Part shown: positions 51,921-61,686 of the stretch, piece after piece | How positions within the stretch are numbered: the first letter of the stretch is position 1 | Layout of the letters: each line of letters opens with the position of its first letter | Assembly (NCBI GenBank): GCA_028751875.1 | Contig: CM054162.1 | Span: 7,918,958-7,982,957, forward strand | Reading direction: 5' to 3' | DNA from: Rapana venosa | Taxonomy: Eukaryota; Mollusca; Gastropoda; Neogastropoda; Muricidae | Length of the DNA stretch: 64,000 bases | The notes under the pieces: generated by a model | The model's database searches: none | Told to the model about the DNA's origin: nothing | What the model saw: only the letters and a program-made list of their open reading frames with translations | Made by a program: the position numbers and the translations under genes

Positions 51921-52150
51921 TATGATTGCAAAGAAAAAGAAAAGTATTGCGAAGAAAAAGAATTTACAAAGAAGAAGAAGAAGAACTGCAAAGAATTGCA
52001 AAGAATTGCTTCGAAGAAGAAGAAGAAGAAGAAGAAGAAGAAGAAGAAGAAGAAGAAAGAAAGAAGAAGAAGAAGAGAAGAAGAAGAAGGAGAAGACGAA
52101 GAAGAAGAAGAGAAGAAGAACAAGCAACAACAGCAACAACAACAACACAA
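51921..52150. repeat. (GAA)n tract with ATTGCAAAGAA interruptions, block D
   Basis: The tail of the preceding R1. It opens with ATTGCAAAGAAAAAG and GTATTGCGAAG, and later has CTGCAAAGAATTGCAAAGAA near 51987. It ends in CAACAACAGCAACAAC. Confidence 0.95.
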
Positions 52151-52458
52151 GAAGCACCAAAAAGAAAACAAAAACCTCACCAAAATGCAAAAAAGTGAAA
52201 ACAAAATATAAAGAAGCTGTCAAAGAAAACAATAACTGGCTCGGAAATAAAAGCATTTGCCGTTCATTTGCATATTATTAAACACATAGCAGATGATCCT
52301 TTGTCTAATCATTTTGTTGCTTTGTTTTGTTTCATGATACCGTAGCCGTCCACTCCCTCTTTTGCTTCCTCTCTTCCCTTTGATTCCCCTCTCTGTGTAC
52401 TGGCCTTGCACTCCATTGTTAAGAAGCACGTGCACAGGCAGAAGTAGAATGGTAGTTA
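52151..52458. repeat. Duplicated non-coding segment, block D
   Basis: Aligns with 6721-7042. TACTGGCCTTGCACTCCATT near 52398 is the anchor. No gene. Confidence 0.7.
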
Positions 52459-53572
52459 TGATAATACAACATAAACAGAGAATAAAAGACTCCGGTTTTC
52501 TGTTAAGTACAGCAGTAAACAGAGGAATACAAGACTGCGGTTTTCTGATAATACAGCATAAAACAGATATAAAGACTCGGTTTTCTGATATTACAGGCAT
52601 AAACGAGAATAACAGCTACGGTTTTTGATAATACAGCATAAACAGAGAGTAAAAAACTACGGTTATTCTGATATACAGCATAAACCAGAAAGTAAACAGA
52701 CTACGGTTTTTTCTGATAATACAGCCATAAAACAGAGAGTAAAAGACTACGGTTTTTTCTGATAATACAGCATAAACAGAGAGTAAAGGACTACGGTTTT
52801 CTGGATAGTACGGCATAAACAGAGAATAAAAGGATACGGTTTTCTGATAATACAGCATAAACAGAGATTTAAAAGACTACGGTTCTTATATTACAGCAAT
52901 AAACAGAAAATACAAGACTGCGTTTTTCTGATAATACAGCATACAACGAGAATACAGACTGCGGTTTTCTGATAATACAGCCATAAACAGAGGGTAAAAG
53001 ATTGAGTTTCTCATTATGCAGCATTAACAGAGAGTAAAATTGACTACGTTTTCTGATTATACGGCATTAACAGAGAGTAAAATGACTACGGTTTTTGATA
53101 ATACGTCCTAAACAGAGAGGAACAAGTTTCGGGTTTCTGATAATTACAGCATTTAAAGGAGAATAAAAGACTACGGTTTTCTGATAATGAGCATAAACAG
53201 AAAGTAAAAGACTACCTGTTTTCTGATATTACAGCATAAAAAGAGATGAAAAGACATCACGGTTTTTCTGATCATACAGCATAAACAGACGAATACAAGA
53301 CTGCGGTTTTTGATTAATACAGCATAAACAGAGTAAAGACTATGGTTTTCTGATAATACAGCATACACAGAGTAACAAGACTGCGGTTTTTTCTGATAAT
53401 ACAAGCATTAAAACAGAGAGTAAAAGAGATTACAGTTTTCTGATAATACACATAATCACAGAGATAAAGGACTATGGTTTCCGATCATACAGCATCACAA
53501 AGAGTAAAAGGGACTATTGTTTTCTGGATCACTAGCTGAGACAGATAAACAGTGAGTGTAAAAATGATATAG
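52459..53572. repeat. 42-bp satellite array, block D
   Basis: About 26 units in the cleanest of the three arrays. Units carry CATAAACAGAGAGTAAAAG, an ACTACGG core and TTTTCTGATAATACAG. Since 42 is a multiple of three, the minus strand stays open in long pieces that repeat YSLFMLYYQKTVVF every 14 residues. There is no start or context for a gene. Confidence 0.95.
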
Positions 53573-53995
53573 ACACGAACTGACCATTGGGGTACGCCTC
53601 AGACACTAGGGAGGGGTTATCATGTTGATTAAAGACCATAAGCACGGTGTGTTCAGGAATCTGATGGCTCAGGTTCAGCCACTACCGAGATGTGCCCGTT
53701 CAAGGGGATTTTGTCCCCTGGAGTTAACATCAGTACTGACTCCCCTGTACTGAAAGTACTTTGGATAAGACTATAAACCGTGGTCTCCTGTGCAAACCAT
53801 CTCTGGACAATTAAATTTTGTCGTAAGCACCTTAAAATCTGTTCAGCTTTTTGGAAGAGTAGGCAGTTGAGTTGCCGGTAGGAATGGGTGACAAAATTGA
53901 CAAAGTGTATTCAAAATGGAGGGAATTGGATTCAAAAGGGCACCACAATTGCTTATGGACTATACTTCGAATAAAAGGAAAAAAGGGAATGTATC
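53573..53995 (+). mobile_element. S1-like SINE body with unrelated head, block D
   Basis: From 53693 it follows S1: CCCGTTCAAGGGGATTTTG, CCTGGAGTTAACATCAGTAC, GATAAGACTATAAACCGTGG and TTATGGACTATACTTCG. The 120 bases before it replace the tRNA head and are shared with blocks A and C. Confidence 0.72.
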
Positions 53996-54000
53996 AATTC

Positions 54001-54095
54001 AATCTCTCTCTCTCTTTATCTTCCCTTCCTTTTCTCTCTTCTTCTCTCTCTCTTACTCTCCTCTCTCTCTCTCTCTCTCTCTCTCGCTCTTCTCT
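54001..54095. repeat. (CT)n tract, block D
   Basis: CT repeats with TTCC breaks. Counterpart of 49316-49378 and 11140-11180. Confidence 0.93.
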
Positions 54096-54690
54096 CTTCT
54101 GACGAGTCAGTTTGGTGTATTTGCTGTGTTATGCTGTTGACAGCCTCCACTACATTATGGACAGCCAGTCTGTTCCAGCATTTAAAACATAATCATGGTG
54201 TCAGATCCTATCACGCACCCTCTTACTGCAACCACCAGCTTAATGGCTATAGTATTTAGTATAGTGTTGCTTACCAAGGGACCAATCATTTTCCTGGTGT
54301 AAACTATTTTCCTAACCTTGTTGCGGCCTTTCTTCATTCATATTCATAGGCACGTGTGCACGTGACGGTGATCTATCTTCAGTTAATGAGACAAACACAC
54401 AGTGAATATTCATGGCCTCAGCTGGAGTTTTGGTGCGCATACAGCTTGTCCTTGCAACTGTTTATACAAAACTGTCACCAGGAAGAGAGTGATAGATTCA
54501 GTCAGTCAGTGTCTGTGTGTGTCAGTCAGTCAGTAAATCAGTCAAGAGTGTGGAAGAATGTCAATGAAAACTATGCCTAAACAGTTCTAGGAATAGAAAA
54601 TCACCAAGACCCTCCAACTCGAAATGAATCACATGGTACCACAAATCAATTTTTCATGGTTAACATGTTATTAAACTACACTATCTTTTT
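54096..54690. repeat. Duplicated non-coding segment, block D
   Basis: Aligns with 11200-11830 (block A) and to 54450 with block C. It holds TATTCATAGGCACGTGTGCA, TATTCATGGCCTCAGCTGG and a short GTCAGTCA repeat near 54497-54544. No gene. Confidence 0.75.
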
Positions 54691-54802
54691 TTTTAAAGCT
54701 ATACAATTAAAAACAGATTAAAAGTGGACTGTTCTATGATAATTTATCACAAATTGAAATTCTATATTCCAGGAATGAAAAAAAAAATGATAAATTGACA
54801 AA

Positions 54803-56880
54803 TTGTGCATTGCAATAGGTGGTCAGGATGAGGGACTGGGTATGCCTGACAGGCCCTGTGCATCATGGTACACTAACGACATTTCGATGGCGAAACGCAA
54901 ACGTTGGCATCTAGAACAACAGTGGCGGGAAATCAAAAACTTGAAATATGTAATACAGCCTTTTCGAAAACAAATAAACAAAGTCAAATTTTTAATCCAA
55001 TTTAGAATGAGGACACATTAATACTCTTTCCCAATGTTCTCTGTGCTTAATCCATAAAAATCTGCTGTTCATCCTCACTCAACGTTCTTGGATCTGCAAA
55101 AAACAAGTTCTCTGCCTACAACCCACAGCTGTCTAAATTTCCCTCCATCTGTTTTCTGCCTACTTTTCGGAATATTTGCTCCAGACTGGATCAGACTATT
55201 TCGAGCCGCACTCCTGTTTTTTGCATCCAAGTTCAGTGTTTGGCACTCTCTTGTTTCTTCATCCACAGCAAAAGCAAACTCATAACAATTATGAAGAAAT
55301 GACTATTAAAAATCATGTAATCTTGAACTAACACCTGGCTCCTGTTTTCTAACAATTCCTTCCACAAACTTGTTCCCTCAGTGAGTCACTGAAAATACTA
55401 GTAAACTCATCTCTTCAGTCAGGAAAATTTTCCATCAGCTCTCAAAACCGCACTAGTCACACCTCCACTAAAAAAGCATGATCTTGATCCCAACATTCTC
55501 AAGAATTATAGACCTGTCCTCTAACTTACCTTTCATCTCCAAAGTACATGAACAGGTTGTTCTAAAACAACTCAACGACCACCTTCATTCCAATAATCTC
55601 CTCCCCCTTTTCAATCTGCCTATTGTGCCAACCACAGCACCAAAGCTATCCTAGTCCACACTTAAAATACACTTCTGCTCATTGCTGAAGCAGGGAAAAT
55701 CTCCCTTCTCACTCTTCTTGACCTATCTGCTGCCTTTGACACTATAGATCACTCAATTCTTCTTTCTTGCCTCCAGAATATGTTTGGTATTAGTGGCAGA
55801 GCCCTACCCTGATTTAGTTCATACCTCACAAACCAATACCAGAAAGTTAATGTCAGCAAAATTCCATAAAACCTGTCAAACTGAGTATTATGGATGTACC
55901 ACAGGGATCAGTTTGGCCGGGCTTATGTTCTCTTTACACTCTACACTGCTCCACTCTCACACATATATAAAACTTGCATCATATCAATCATCATTTCTAT
56001 GCCAATGACACTCAGGATTCAATGCAGCAATACCCTTGAGAACCTGTCTTCCCTCCTGACAAATATGACCCACTGCCTTCTAGACATTCAAAACTGGACG
56101 ACAGAATAAGTTACAGCTTAATGCCGATAAAACAGAAGCCATGCTGGAAGCCGAACATAATCTTCCCTCCATCACAACAACTTCAATGGAATTCAGCAAT
56201 ACGTCAGTCCTTTGTCCAGCTCTGTGAAATACCTAGGTGTGGTTCTTGACAACACACTCTCTATGGAAAAATTAATCACCCAGACCTGCCAGTCTGGCTA
56301 CTATCAATTATGGCTCATAAGCGCAATTTGCAAGTATCTGTCCACTAACGCAACATTAAAACTTGTCACTGTAATTCTCTCTTGGATGGTTTGCCGGCAT
56401 CATCCATCCACTCCCTTCAACGCATACAAAACTCTGCAGCTCGACGAGTCCTTAGAAAGACAAAGTCTGAACATATCACTCCATTTTTGCGATCTCTTCA
56501 CTGGCTGACTGTCTCACAAAGAATAGAGTATAAGATGAACACCCTCCATTTCAAATGCCTCCACAAATCCGCACTGTCTTTTCTCTGTAATTGTCTTCAC
56601 CTGTATACTCCATCCCGTTCCCTTCGTTTAGCTGCAGATACTTTGTGCTTTCGAACACCCAGATTCAACAAAACCACTGTTGGGCCGGTCGCTCTGTCTT
56701 GTTTCTGGTCTGTTCACATGGAGTGACTCTCCCTCTCCAATTCACCAAAAGCCTCATTTATAGTTTCAAAAGTAGCCTCAAAAGCACTTTATTTTCCATT
56801 TTTATATCTTCCCCTGTTATTTGTTTCCTACTTTTCAATAGCTACCTTCACCTCCACAATCCCCACCTAAGCCTGTTGTG
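54803..56880 (+). pseudogene. Pol protein of the L2-like LINE, inactivated
   Basis: In 54803-55021 a basic linker reads WYTNDISMAKRKRWHLEQQW. From 55430 to 56110 RT pieces lie in different frames: LQSGKF, IDHSILLSCLQNMFGI-like, MTLRIQCSNTLENLSSLL and LLDIQNWTTE. At 56212-56300 SSVKYLGVVLDNTLSME is clear. At 56382-56726 SSIHSLQRIQNSAARRVLRK and SEHITPFLRSLHWLTVSQR match residues of the block A1 copy. Several frameshifts and stops are present in clean sequence, so this copy is truly dead. Confidence 0.83.
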
Positions 56881-57010
56881 TGTATAAATTTGATATTTGT
56901 TTATCCTGATATTTGTGGATGGTTGCATGCGTGTGAATGATTTGAATGCAAGTACTTCGATTTGTGTACTTTACAAAATTCAGCGTTATATAAATCCCAT
57001 AAATTATTAT

Positions 57011-57300
57011 GGGGACGGGATAGCTCAGTGGTCGGAGCACTCGCTTTCCCCCAGCCAAGTTAAGCAGCGTTGAGCGTGGTTACCACTTGGATGGGTGACC
57101 GTTTGCACGCCTTGGCTTCAGTACAGTTCCCCCAGTTCACCCAGCTGTAAATGGGTACCTGCCCTCTTTAGGGTCAGGGAAGGTAAAGCAGCGAGGGAGA
57201 GGAGATGGGCGCCGCCCTCAATATGCTGGCCCTAGAGAAGTGAGGTCTCTGACGCCTCGCTCCCCTACGATCTTATAGGTTATGGGACTCCTTTACCTTT
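57011..57300 (+). mobile_element. S2 SINE, tRNA/5S rRNA chimera, full length
   Basis: Box A TAGCTCAGTGG lies near 57021. The 5S-like region at 57057-57105 has AAGTTAAGCAGCGTT and CTTGGATGGGTGACCG. It is nearly the same as 5467-5765, with about six base differences and one C-run length change. It is inserted in the ATT tail of the LINE, so flanking repeats are too simple to show a target site duplication. Block A lacks it at this position. Confidence 0.9.
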
Positions 57301-57311
57301 TATTTTTATAC

Positions 57312-57354
<43 letters not shown>

Positions 57355-57369
57355 GTTATCAATATTATT

Positions 57370-57800
57370 ATTTTTAAGCGTATTTTTAAAGCAAAAGGAA
57401 ACAGAACTACGCTTTGATACTTCAGTACAAGGTGCAAGGTAGAGAAAAGCTCATAGATATCTCATCTCATCATCTCATCTGCTTCAGTAACCTCCTCTGG
57501 GGTCATAGGGGCACTACAGTGACGAACATTGTACCAGTTGGCTTCTTTTGTGGCAGTCATGGGCAAGTGCCTGGGTTGTGGAGAAGCTCTTCCCGGTTCA
57601 TCTAGTGATGTTGTCTGCCCATTTCTTCTTTGGCCAGCCTCGCCTTCTCTTCCCCGGCACTGTTCCTTGCAGTATGGTTTTGGAGAGCCCATCTGATCTT
57701 GTCACATGTCGATACCATCTAAGCTTCCTTTTCTTGACTGTGGTCAGCAGGTCTTCGTAGTGCTTTACTTGTTGGGTGATGGTTTGTCGGACTTTGGTGG
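57370..57800 (-). pseudogene. C-terminal fragment of a second LINE type
   Basis: The minus strand reads, across frames, VRQTITQQVKHYEDLL, KRKLRWYRHVT-like, then GEEKARLAKEEMGRQHH and a stop, which in another frame is KRRRGWPKKKWADNI. It is the same kind of domain as 24203-24490 but a different subfamily, with a DPRGG end. Block A holds a degraded duplicate at 14331-14890. Confidence 0.65.
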
Positions 57801-58060
57801 TTTCTAACCAATCAAAATCTCAAAATGGACACCCTGATCCCCTCCTCTTTGCCAAAAATCACTAATAGAGAAAAGAGAGTTATGTGCACTGTGACTCATT
57901 TCGTGGTGGAGGGTCACAAACTGTGCTGAAAAGCAGTTGCAATACCAATATGTCTACTTTATTCTTTCTTGCAACAAAATTTTGAGGAAAAATTGACCGG
58001 AACAAAGGCAAACACACCTGTAATTAGGTGTAGAAATAAGGGTGGGTTTTTTCTCAGGAA
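57801..58060. repeat. Duplicated non-coding segment, block D
   Basis: Aligns with 14830-15090 in block A. No gene. Confidence 0.65.
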
Positions 58061-58064
58061 GAAT

Positions 58065-58245
58065 AGTTATTTATTTATTTATTTATTTATATCACTTTAA
58101 GTCACGTCAGATTTATCTGCGTGAAATTCGGGCTGCTCTCCCCGGGGAGAGCCCGTCGCCACAGATCAGCGCCACTCATTAAAAAAAATTCTGTCTACAA
58201 CTGCAGTTGTTTCCCTATCAGGACACAAAACTAACCTGATATTGA
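58065..58245 (-). mobile_element. S4 SINE 3' part, inverted
   Basis: ATTTATTTATTTA is followed by CACGTCAGATTTATCTGCGT, then TCGGGCTGCTCTCCCCGGGG and CAGTTGTTTCCCTATCAGGA. This is the reverse of the S4 3' end, including its terminal short stem. Confidence 0.8.
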
Positions 58246-58648
58246 GGATGGGCTAGATAATTCATTTTTATCAGAGAGCGTGAAGACAGACCAAAGCATG
58301 GCTTCTTCGAAGCATACACGACTATGGCTTTCTTCCACATTACCCCCGATGTACTACCCCCAGGGAAAAAAGGGGAGAAGGGATGAGTGGGATATTCTTG
58401 AAATAGAAAAGTGTTGAAAATATTGAACCACACTCCAGTGACTCCGTTCTTCACAGGTCACCTCAAGGTCAACAGCTATCCCCCAGAAGGGCAGAGAGAG
58501 TCCTTGTCTGGCCTGTGTGTTATCTGGAGGATCAGCTGGGGGCATTGTCTGGCCTTCTGGTGTAGGATGAACTCATTACAAACCAGGTTAGGCCTGAACA
58601 CCAGCAATGAATAAGTCATGCAGTGGTGGTTAGGGCTTTATCAAGGAC
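58246..58648. repeat. Duplicated non-coding segment, block D
   Basis: Aligns with 15300-15700 in block A. AATATTGAACCACACTCCAG and CTGGCCTGTGTGTTATCTGG are identical in both. No gene. Confidence 0.7.
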
Positions 58649-58730
58649 ACTAGCACCGAGTGGTTAAGACAGTTTCACTTCAATGCCATGGGTACGGTCC
58701 ATGAAGTCGTGGGTTCGAATCTGAGAGTGG
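58649..58730 (+). mobile_element. tRNA-like SINE head (Leu/Ser type), upstream of S4
   Basis: Box A-like CACCGAGTGGTTAAGACAG near 58653 and box B-like GTGGGTTCGAATCTG near 58709. The spacing fits a tRNA with a long variable arm. It resembles the S3 head. It is followed without a gap by the S4 head at 58731. Confidence 0.7.
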
Positions 58731-59072
58731 ATCGGTGGTCTAGAGGTAACGCACCTGCCTAGAAAGTAAAAAAGTCCGGGTCGGAAGTGTGCGGTGGTTT
58801 GAATCCCTGTTTGAGCCAAAAACTTTGTTTCCCCTCATCCATTAGTCCATGAGTGGTAGTCTGCGTGCTAGTCTTTCGGATAAGATGATAAACCGAGGTC
58901 CCGTGTGTTACACATAATTATTCAGCGTACGTAAAAGAGCCCACGACAACAAGAGAGTTGTCCTTGGCAAACTTATGTAGAAAAATGCCACTCTGATAGG
59001 GAAACAAATTCAGTTGCAGACAGGAAAAGAAAAAAAAAGGGGTGCCGCTGCTCTTGTGGCACCCTACCTAAA
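58731..59072 (+). mobile_element. S4 SINE, near full length, 3' end lost
   Basis: The head has GATCGGTGGTCTAGAGGTAA and box B-like GGTGGTTTGAATCCC near 58793. The body has GTGCTAGTCTTTCGGATAAG, AAACCGAGGTCCCGTGTGTT, AAAAGAGCCCACGACAACAA and GTTGCAGACAGGAAAAGAAA. It stops at GCTCTTGTGGCACC, before the terminal stem seen at 26583-26628. Confidence 0.82.
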
Positions 59073-59089
59073 GTGTATATTTTAAAATG

Positions 59090-59247
59090 ATTCTTTTATT
59101 TCGAGGATAATGGAATAAGCATTCATGTGCTGATTTCATCCGGTCCCCGTGAGTATGCAAAATAGTAAATTTTGTCACAGTTCCCACCGGCACACAATGT
59201 CATACTCTTCCGAAAAGCGGGAACGGAGTTAATGTGTGCGCAAGAGT
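59090..59247 (-). mobile_element. S1 SINE 3' half
   Basis: TTTCGAGGATAATGGAATAA near 59099 and GTCACAGTTCCCACCGGCAC near 59175. Duplicate of 17045-17225. Confidence 0.82.
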
Positions 59248-59261
59248 CTGCACGTGTGTAA

Positions 59262-59298
59262 CCTGTGTGTGTGTGTGTGTGTAGAGTGTGTGAGTGTG

Positions 59299-59341
<43 letters not shown>

Positions 59342-59345
59342 TGTG
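59262..59345. repeat. (GT)n microsatellite
   Basis: GT repeat with GAGTGTGTGAG breaks. Counterpart of 17241-17345. Confidence 0.96.
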
Positions 59346-59359
59346 TCTGAGTCTGTGTC

Positions 59360-59490
59360 TATGTTTGAATTTGTTAAAACTGTTACTCATTATTGGTTGC
59401 ATGTGGAGGAGTGAGTTGAATGCAAGCACTTTGATATTTTTTTTACAAGATAAATCTCTCTATATTAATTCCAATTTTCTCTTCTTCTTC
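59360..59490 (+). mobile_element. LINE-type 3' tail fragment
   Basis: GAATGCAAGCACTTTGATAT is followed by TTTACAAGATAAATCTCTC and a TTC-type end. Duplicate of 17350-17480. Confidence 0.6.
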
Positions 59491-59902
59491 GTCTTCTTCT
59501 TAAATTCTCATAATTTTTATTTGAGCTTTTGCTGTTATTGCCGCTGCTTATTATGGGATGCGGTAACAAACGAAACTATATCCGGACTTGGGTTCATGAA
59601 TATCATCATCTTTCCAGGCTAATTTGTTTCCCTTCGTTTGGCTTTCAATTGGGAGGTTGCCTGTTTTCCAGTGGGAAGGGGAAAGATATGATTATTGTCC
59701 ATGTGAGGTGTTCCTTATTTCGTGCTCACTGGCGCGCGTGCCAATTAAACACACCAAGAGACAGGCTCAAGAATGTTTTTGTGACTGCAAGTGTGTATGA
59801 GTATGTGTGTAGGTGTGTGTGTAGAAGTAGGTGTGTGTGTGTGTGTGTGTTTGCGTGTGTATGCACGCGCGCTATGTGTGCATGTATGTGTGTGTGATTG
59901 TC
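59491..59902. repeat. Duplicated non-coding segment plus GT repeat, block D
   Basis: Close match to 17481-17874. GT repeats at about 59800-59890. Confidence 0.78.
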
Positions 59903-60033
59903 AAGTCAAAGTTAAAATCTTACTTTTACTTCCAGATGCTCTCTCTCTCAAGTCAAAGTTAAAATCTTACAGTTTTTTTCCAGATGCGCGCTCTCTCTCA
60001 TGTCGAAGTTAAAATCTTACTTTATTTCCAGAT

Positions 60034-60076
<43 letters not shown>

Positions 60077-60185
60077 CTCTCTTCTCTCTCTCTCTCTCTC
60101 TCTCTCCCTCTGAAGTCAAAGTTAAAATCTTACGTTTATTTCCAGATGCTCTCTCTGTCTATCTCTCTCTGTGTCTCTCTCTCCT
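59903..60185. repeat. Four 37-bp modules separated by (CT)n
   Basis: Modules at 59903-59939, 59950-59987, 60000-60034 and 60113-60149, each AAGTCAAAGTTAAAATCTTA-like and ending TTCCAGATG. CT repeats lie between them. Block A has three. Confidence 0.88.
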
Positions 60186-60475
60186 TTGTTCCCCATTTAA
60201 AAACATAATCTAAACATTTTTCTCCAATCCCTCATTTAGACATCTCTGGATCTACTGCTCACTAAAAGAGAAAGAAAACAGCCACAGGAACCTTCAGAAA
60301 ATCGTCAGAGCGGGTGCCTGTCTGACTCAGGCATTACTTCCCTTTAAAAGTCACTACCCGTGATCTGCACTCTTCTGTAGGGGAAAGAATGAACAGACAC
60401 GAGAGGATGACGTCAGGTATCTATTTATAGCCACTTTCACAGTCCCTGTTCTTCAAAGCTGTTTCTTGCTTCTTT
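60186..60475. repeat. Duplicated non-coding segment, block D
   Basis: Close match to 18180-18464, both in clean sequence. No gene. Confidence 0.75.
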
Positions 60476-60790
60476 GTCTGTTTGTTTTTCGTTCCTGAAG
60501 GTAGCTGCATTCTGACCTCGGGGATATATGCTGGGCATGTTCCTGCTTCCATAACCCACTGAATGTTGACATGAAAGATGAGATCTTTAACGTGCATATT
60601 TTGATCTTAAGCATGTGCATATACACAAAGTGAATTAAGAAACTAACATGTCTACTCTTGACCTTAACGATGGTAAAAATCCCCACCCTTAATTCACCTG
60701 ACGCCGCCAATATTCGAACCCACGACTTCATGGATCCTTGGGATTGAAATTGAACAGTCTTAACCACTCGTCCACAGCATCCATTATTCA
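60476..60790 (-). mobile_element. S3 SINE, near full length, block D
   Basis: On the minus strand the head has GGACGAGTGGTTAAGACTG and GTGGGTTCGAATATTGG, then GTGTATATGCACATGCTTAA and GTGGGTTATGGAAGCAGG. It is the segmental duplicate of 18465-18776, not an independent insertion. Confidence 0.82.
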
Positions 60791-61320
60791 AGGTGAATGA
60801 CTGAAAGAGCACTAGTGTACATGTATATACTCAAAACAGGCTTTCACAAAATGACAGGTGTGGACCTTTGAAATCAGAATTTTTAACTTGTTACACTGAG
60901 TTTTGATGGGTTAGTGTTTGGCTTGATGACAAATAGTGTACAAAGTGTGAGAAGAGGGACTCATTAGGTACAATGAAGTTATACAAAGGGGTGTGTTTAA
61001 ACAATCTTATCTATCCATGTAGTTTTCTTTTATTTTACAACTTTAAGCACACACAAACATAAACACACAAACACACACACACACCCACACTTCGAATGAG
61101 GACTATAGGCCAAAATCCCGTGTGAGCGCATTATGCACGAATTTAAACCTGTTAGGAGCCCTTCAAAAGGAAAAGATCATGTGTGTGGGGGTGGAGCGAT
61201 GACATCATTTGGAAGAAAAGAACTGTTGAACAGGAGACTGGATGAAAAAATAGCATTCCATTTCGTATTGAATATCTTGAAAAAGAGAATGAAGGGAATC
61301 AATAAATATCAAATAACACA
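60791..61320. repeat. Duplicated non-coding segment, end of block D
   Basis: It matches 18777-19305. One visible difference is the insertion AAACAGGCTTTCAC-like near 60834. Homology to block A cannot be followed past 61320 because block A enters a gap. Confidence 0.75.
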
Positions 61321-61540
61321 ACACACACAACACACTCACACACATTTGAGCTCATGTACAATCACACTATTACACACTATGCTTACACACACCACAACAC
61401 ACACACACATAGGTGCGTTATGCGCGCACCCGAGAGAGTGAGTGGAGAGAGAAGGAGAGAGAGAGGAGAAGAGAGAGAGAGAGAGTAAAATAGCAGGACA
61501 AACAGAGAGAGAGAGGGAGACGAGAGAGACGAGAGAGAGA
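61321..61540. repeat. CA-rich then GA-rich repeats
   Basis: CACACA with AACAC breaks to about 61410, then GAGA repeats from 61434. Confidence 0.9.
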
Positions 61541-61614
61541 ATAATTTGCAACATGCAGCTATGGTTCTCTTATTTGGATGTGTTCAAGAAAATTATATCT
61601 TTGGCTTTTCATAC

Positions 61615-61686
61615 TTCTTCGTCATCAAATGCTCAGACTTTAACTATTGTTATCCCTCATATGAGCGAAAATGTGTTGCGCTGCCC
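61615..61686 (-). mobile_element. R1 retroposon, terminal part, first half of split copy
   Basis: CTTCTTCGTCATCAAATGCT is followed by ATGAGCGAAAATGTGTTGCG and CTGCCC. The element then breaks off and resumes at about 62187. Confidence 0.75.

Larger units (their letters stand above)
54700..57362 (+). mobile_element. L2-like LINE, fourth copy, with S2 SINE nested in its tail
   Basis: The longest copy. It starts before the linker between endonuclease and RT (ASWYTNDISMAKRKRWHLEQ near 54860). It continues through the RT at about 55430-56700 and the 3' module GCAAGTACTTCGATTTGTG near 56949, then TTCAGCGTTATATAAATCCC. The ATT tail is split by an S2 insertion at 57011-57300 and resumes at 57310-57362. 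No clear 5' end is seen. Confidence 0.85.

Noticed and set aside
52459..53572. CRISPR-like array
   Set aside because: The 42-bp units are contiguous and diverged with no unique spacers, and the context is animal DNA.
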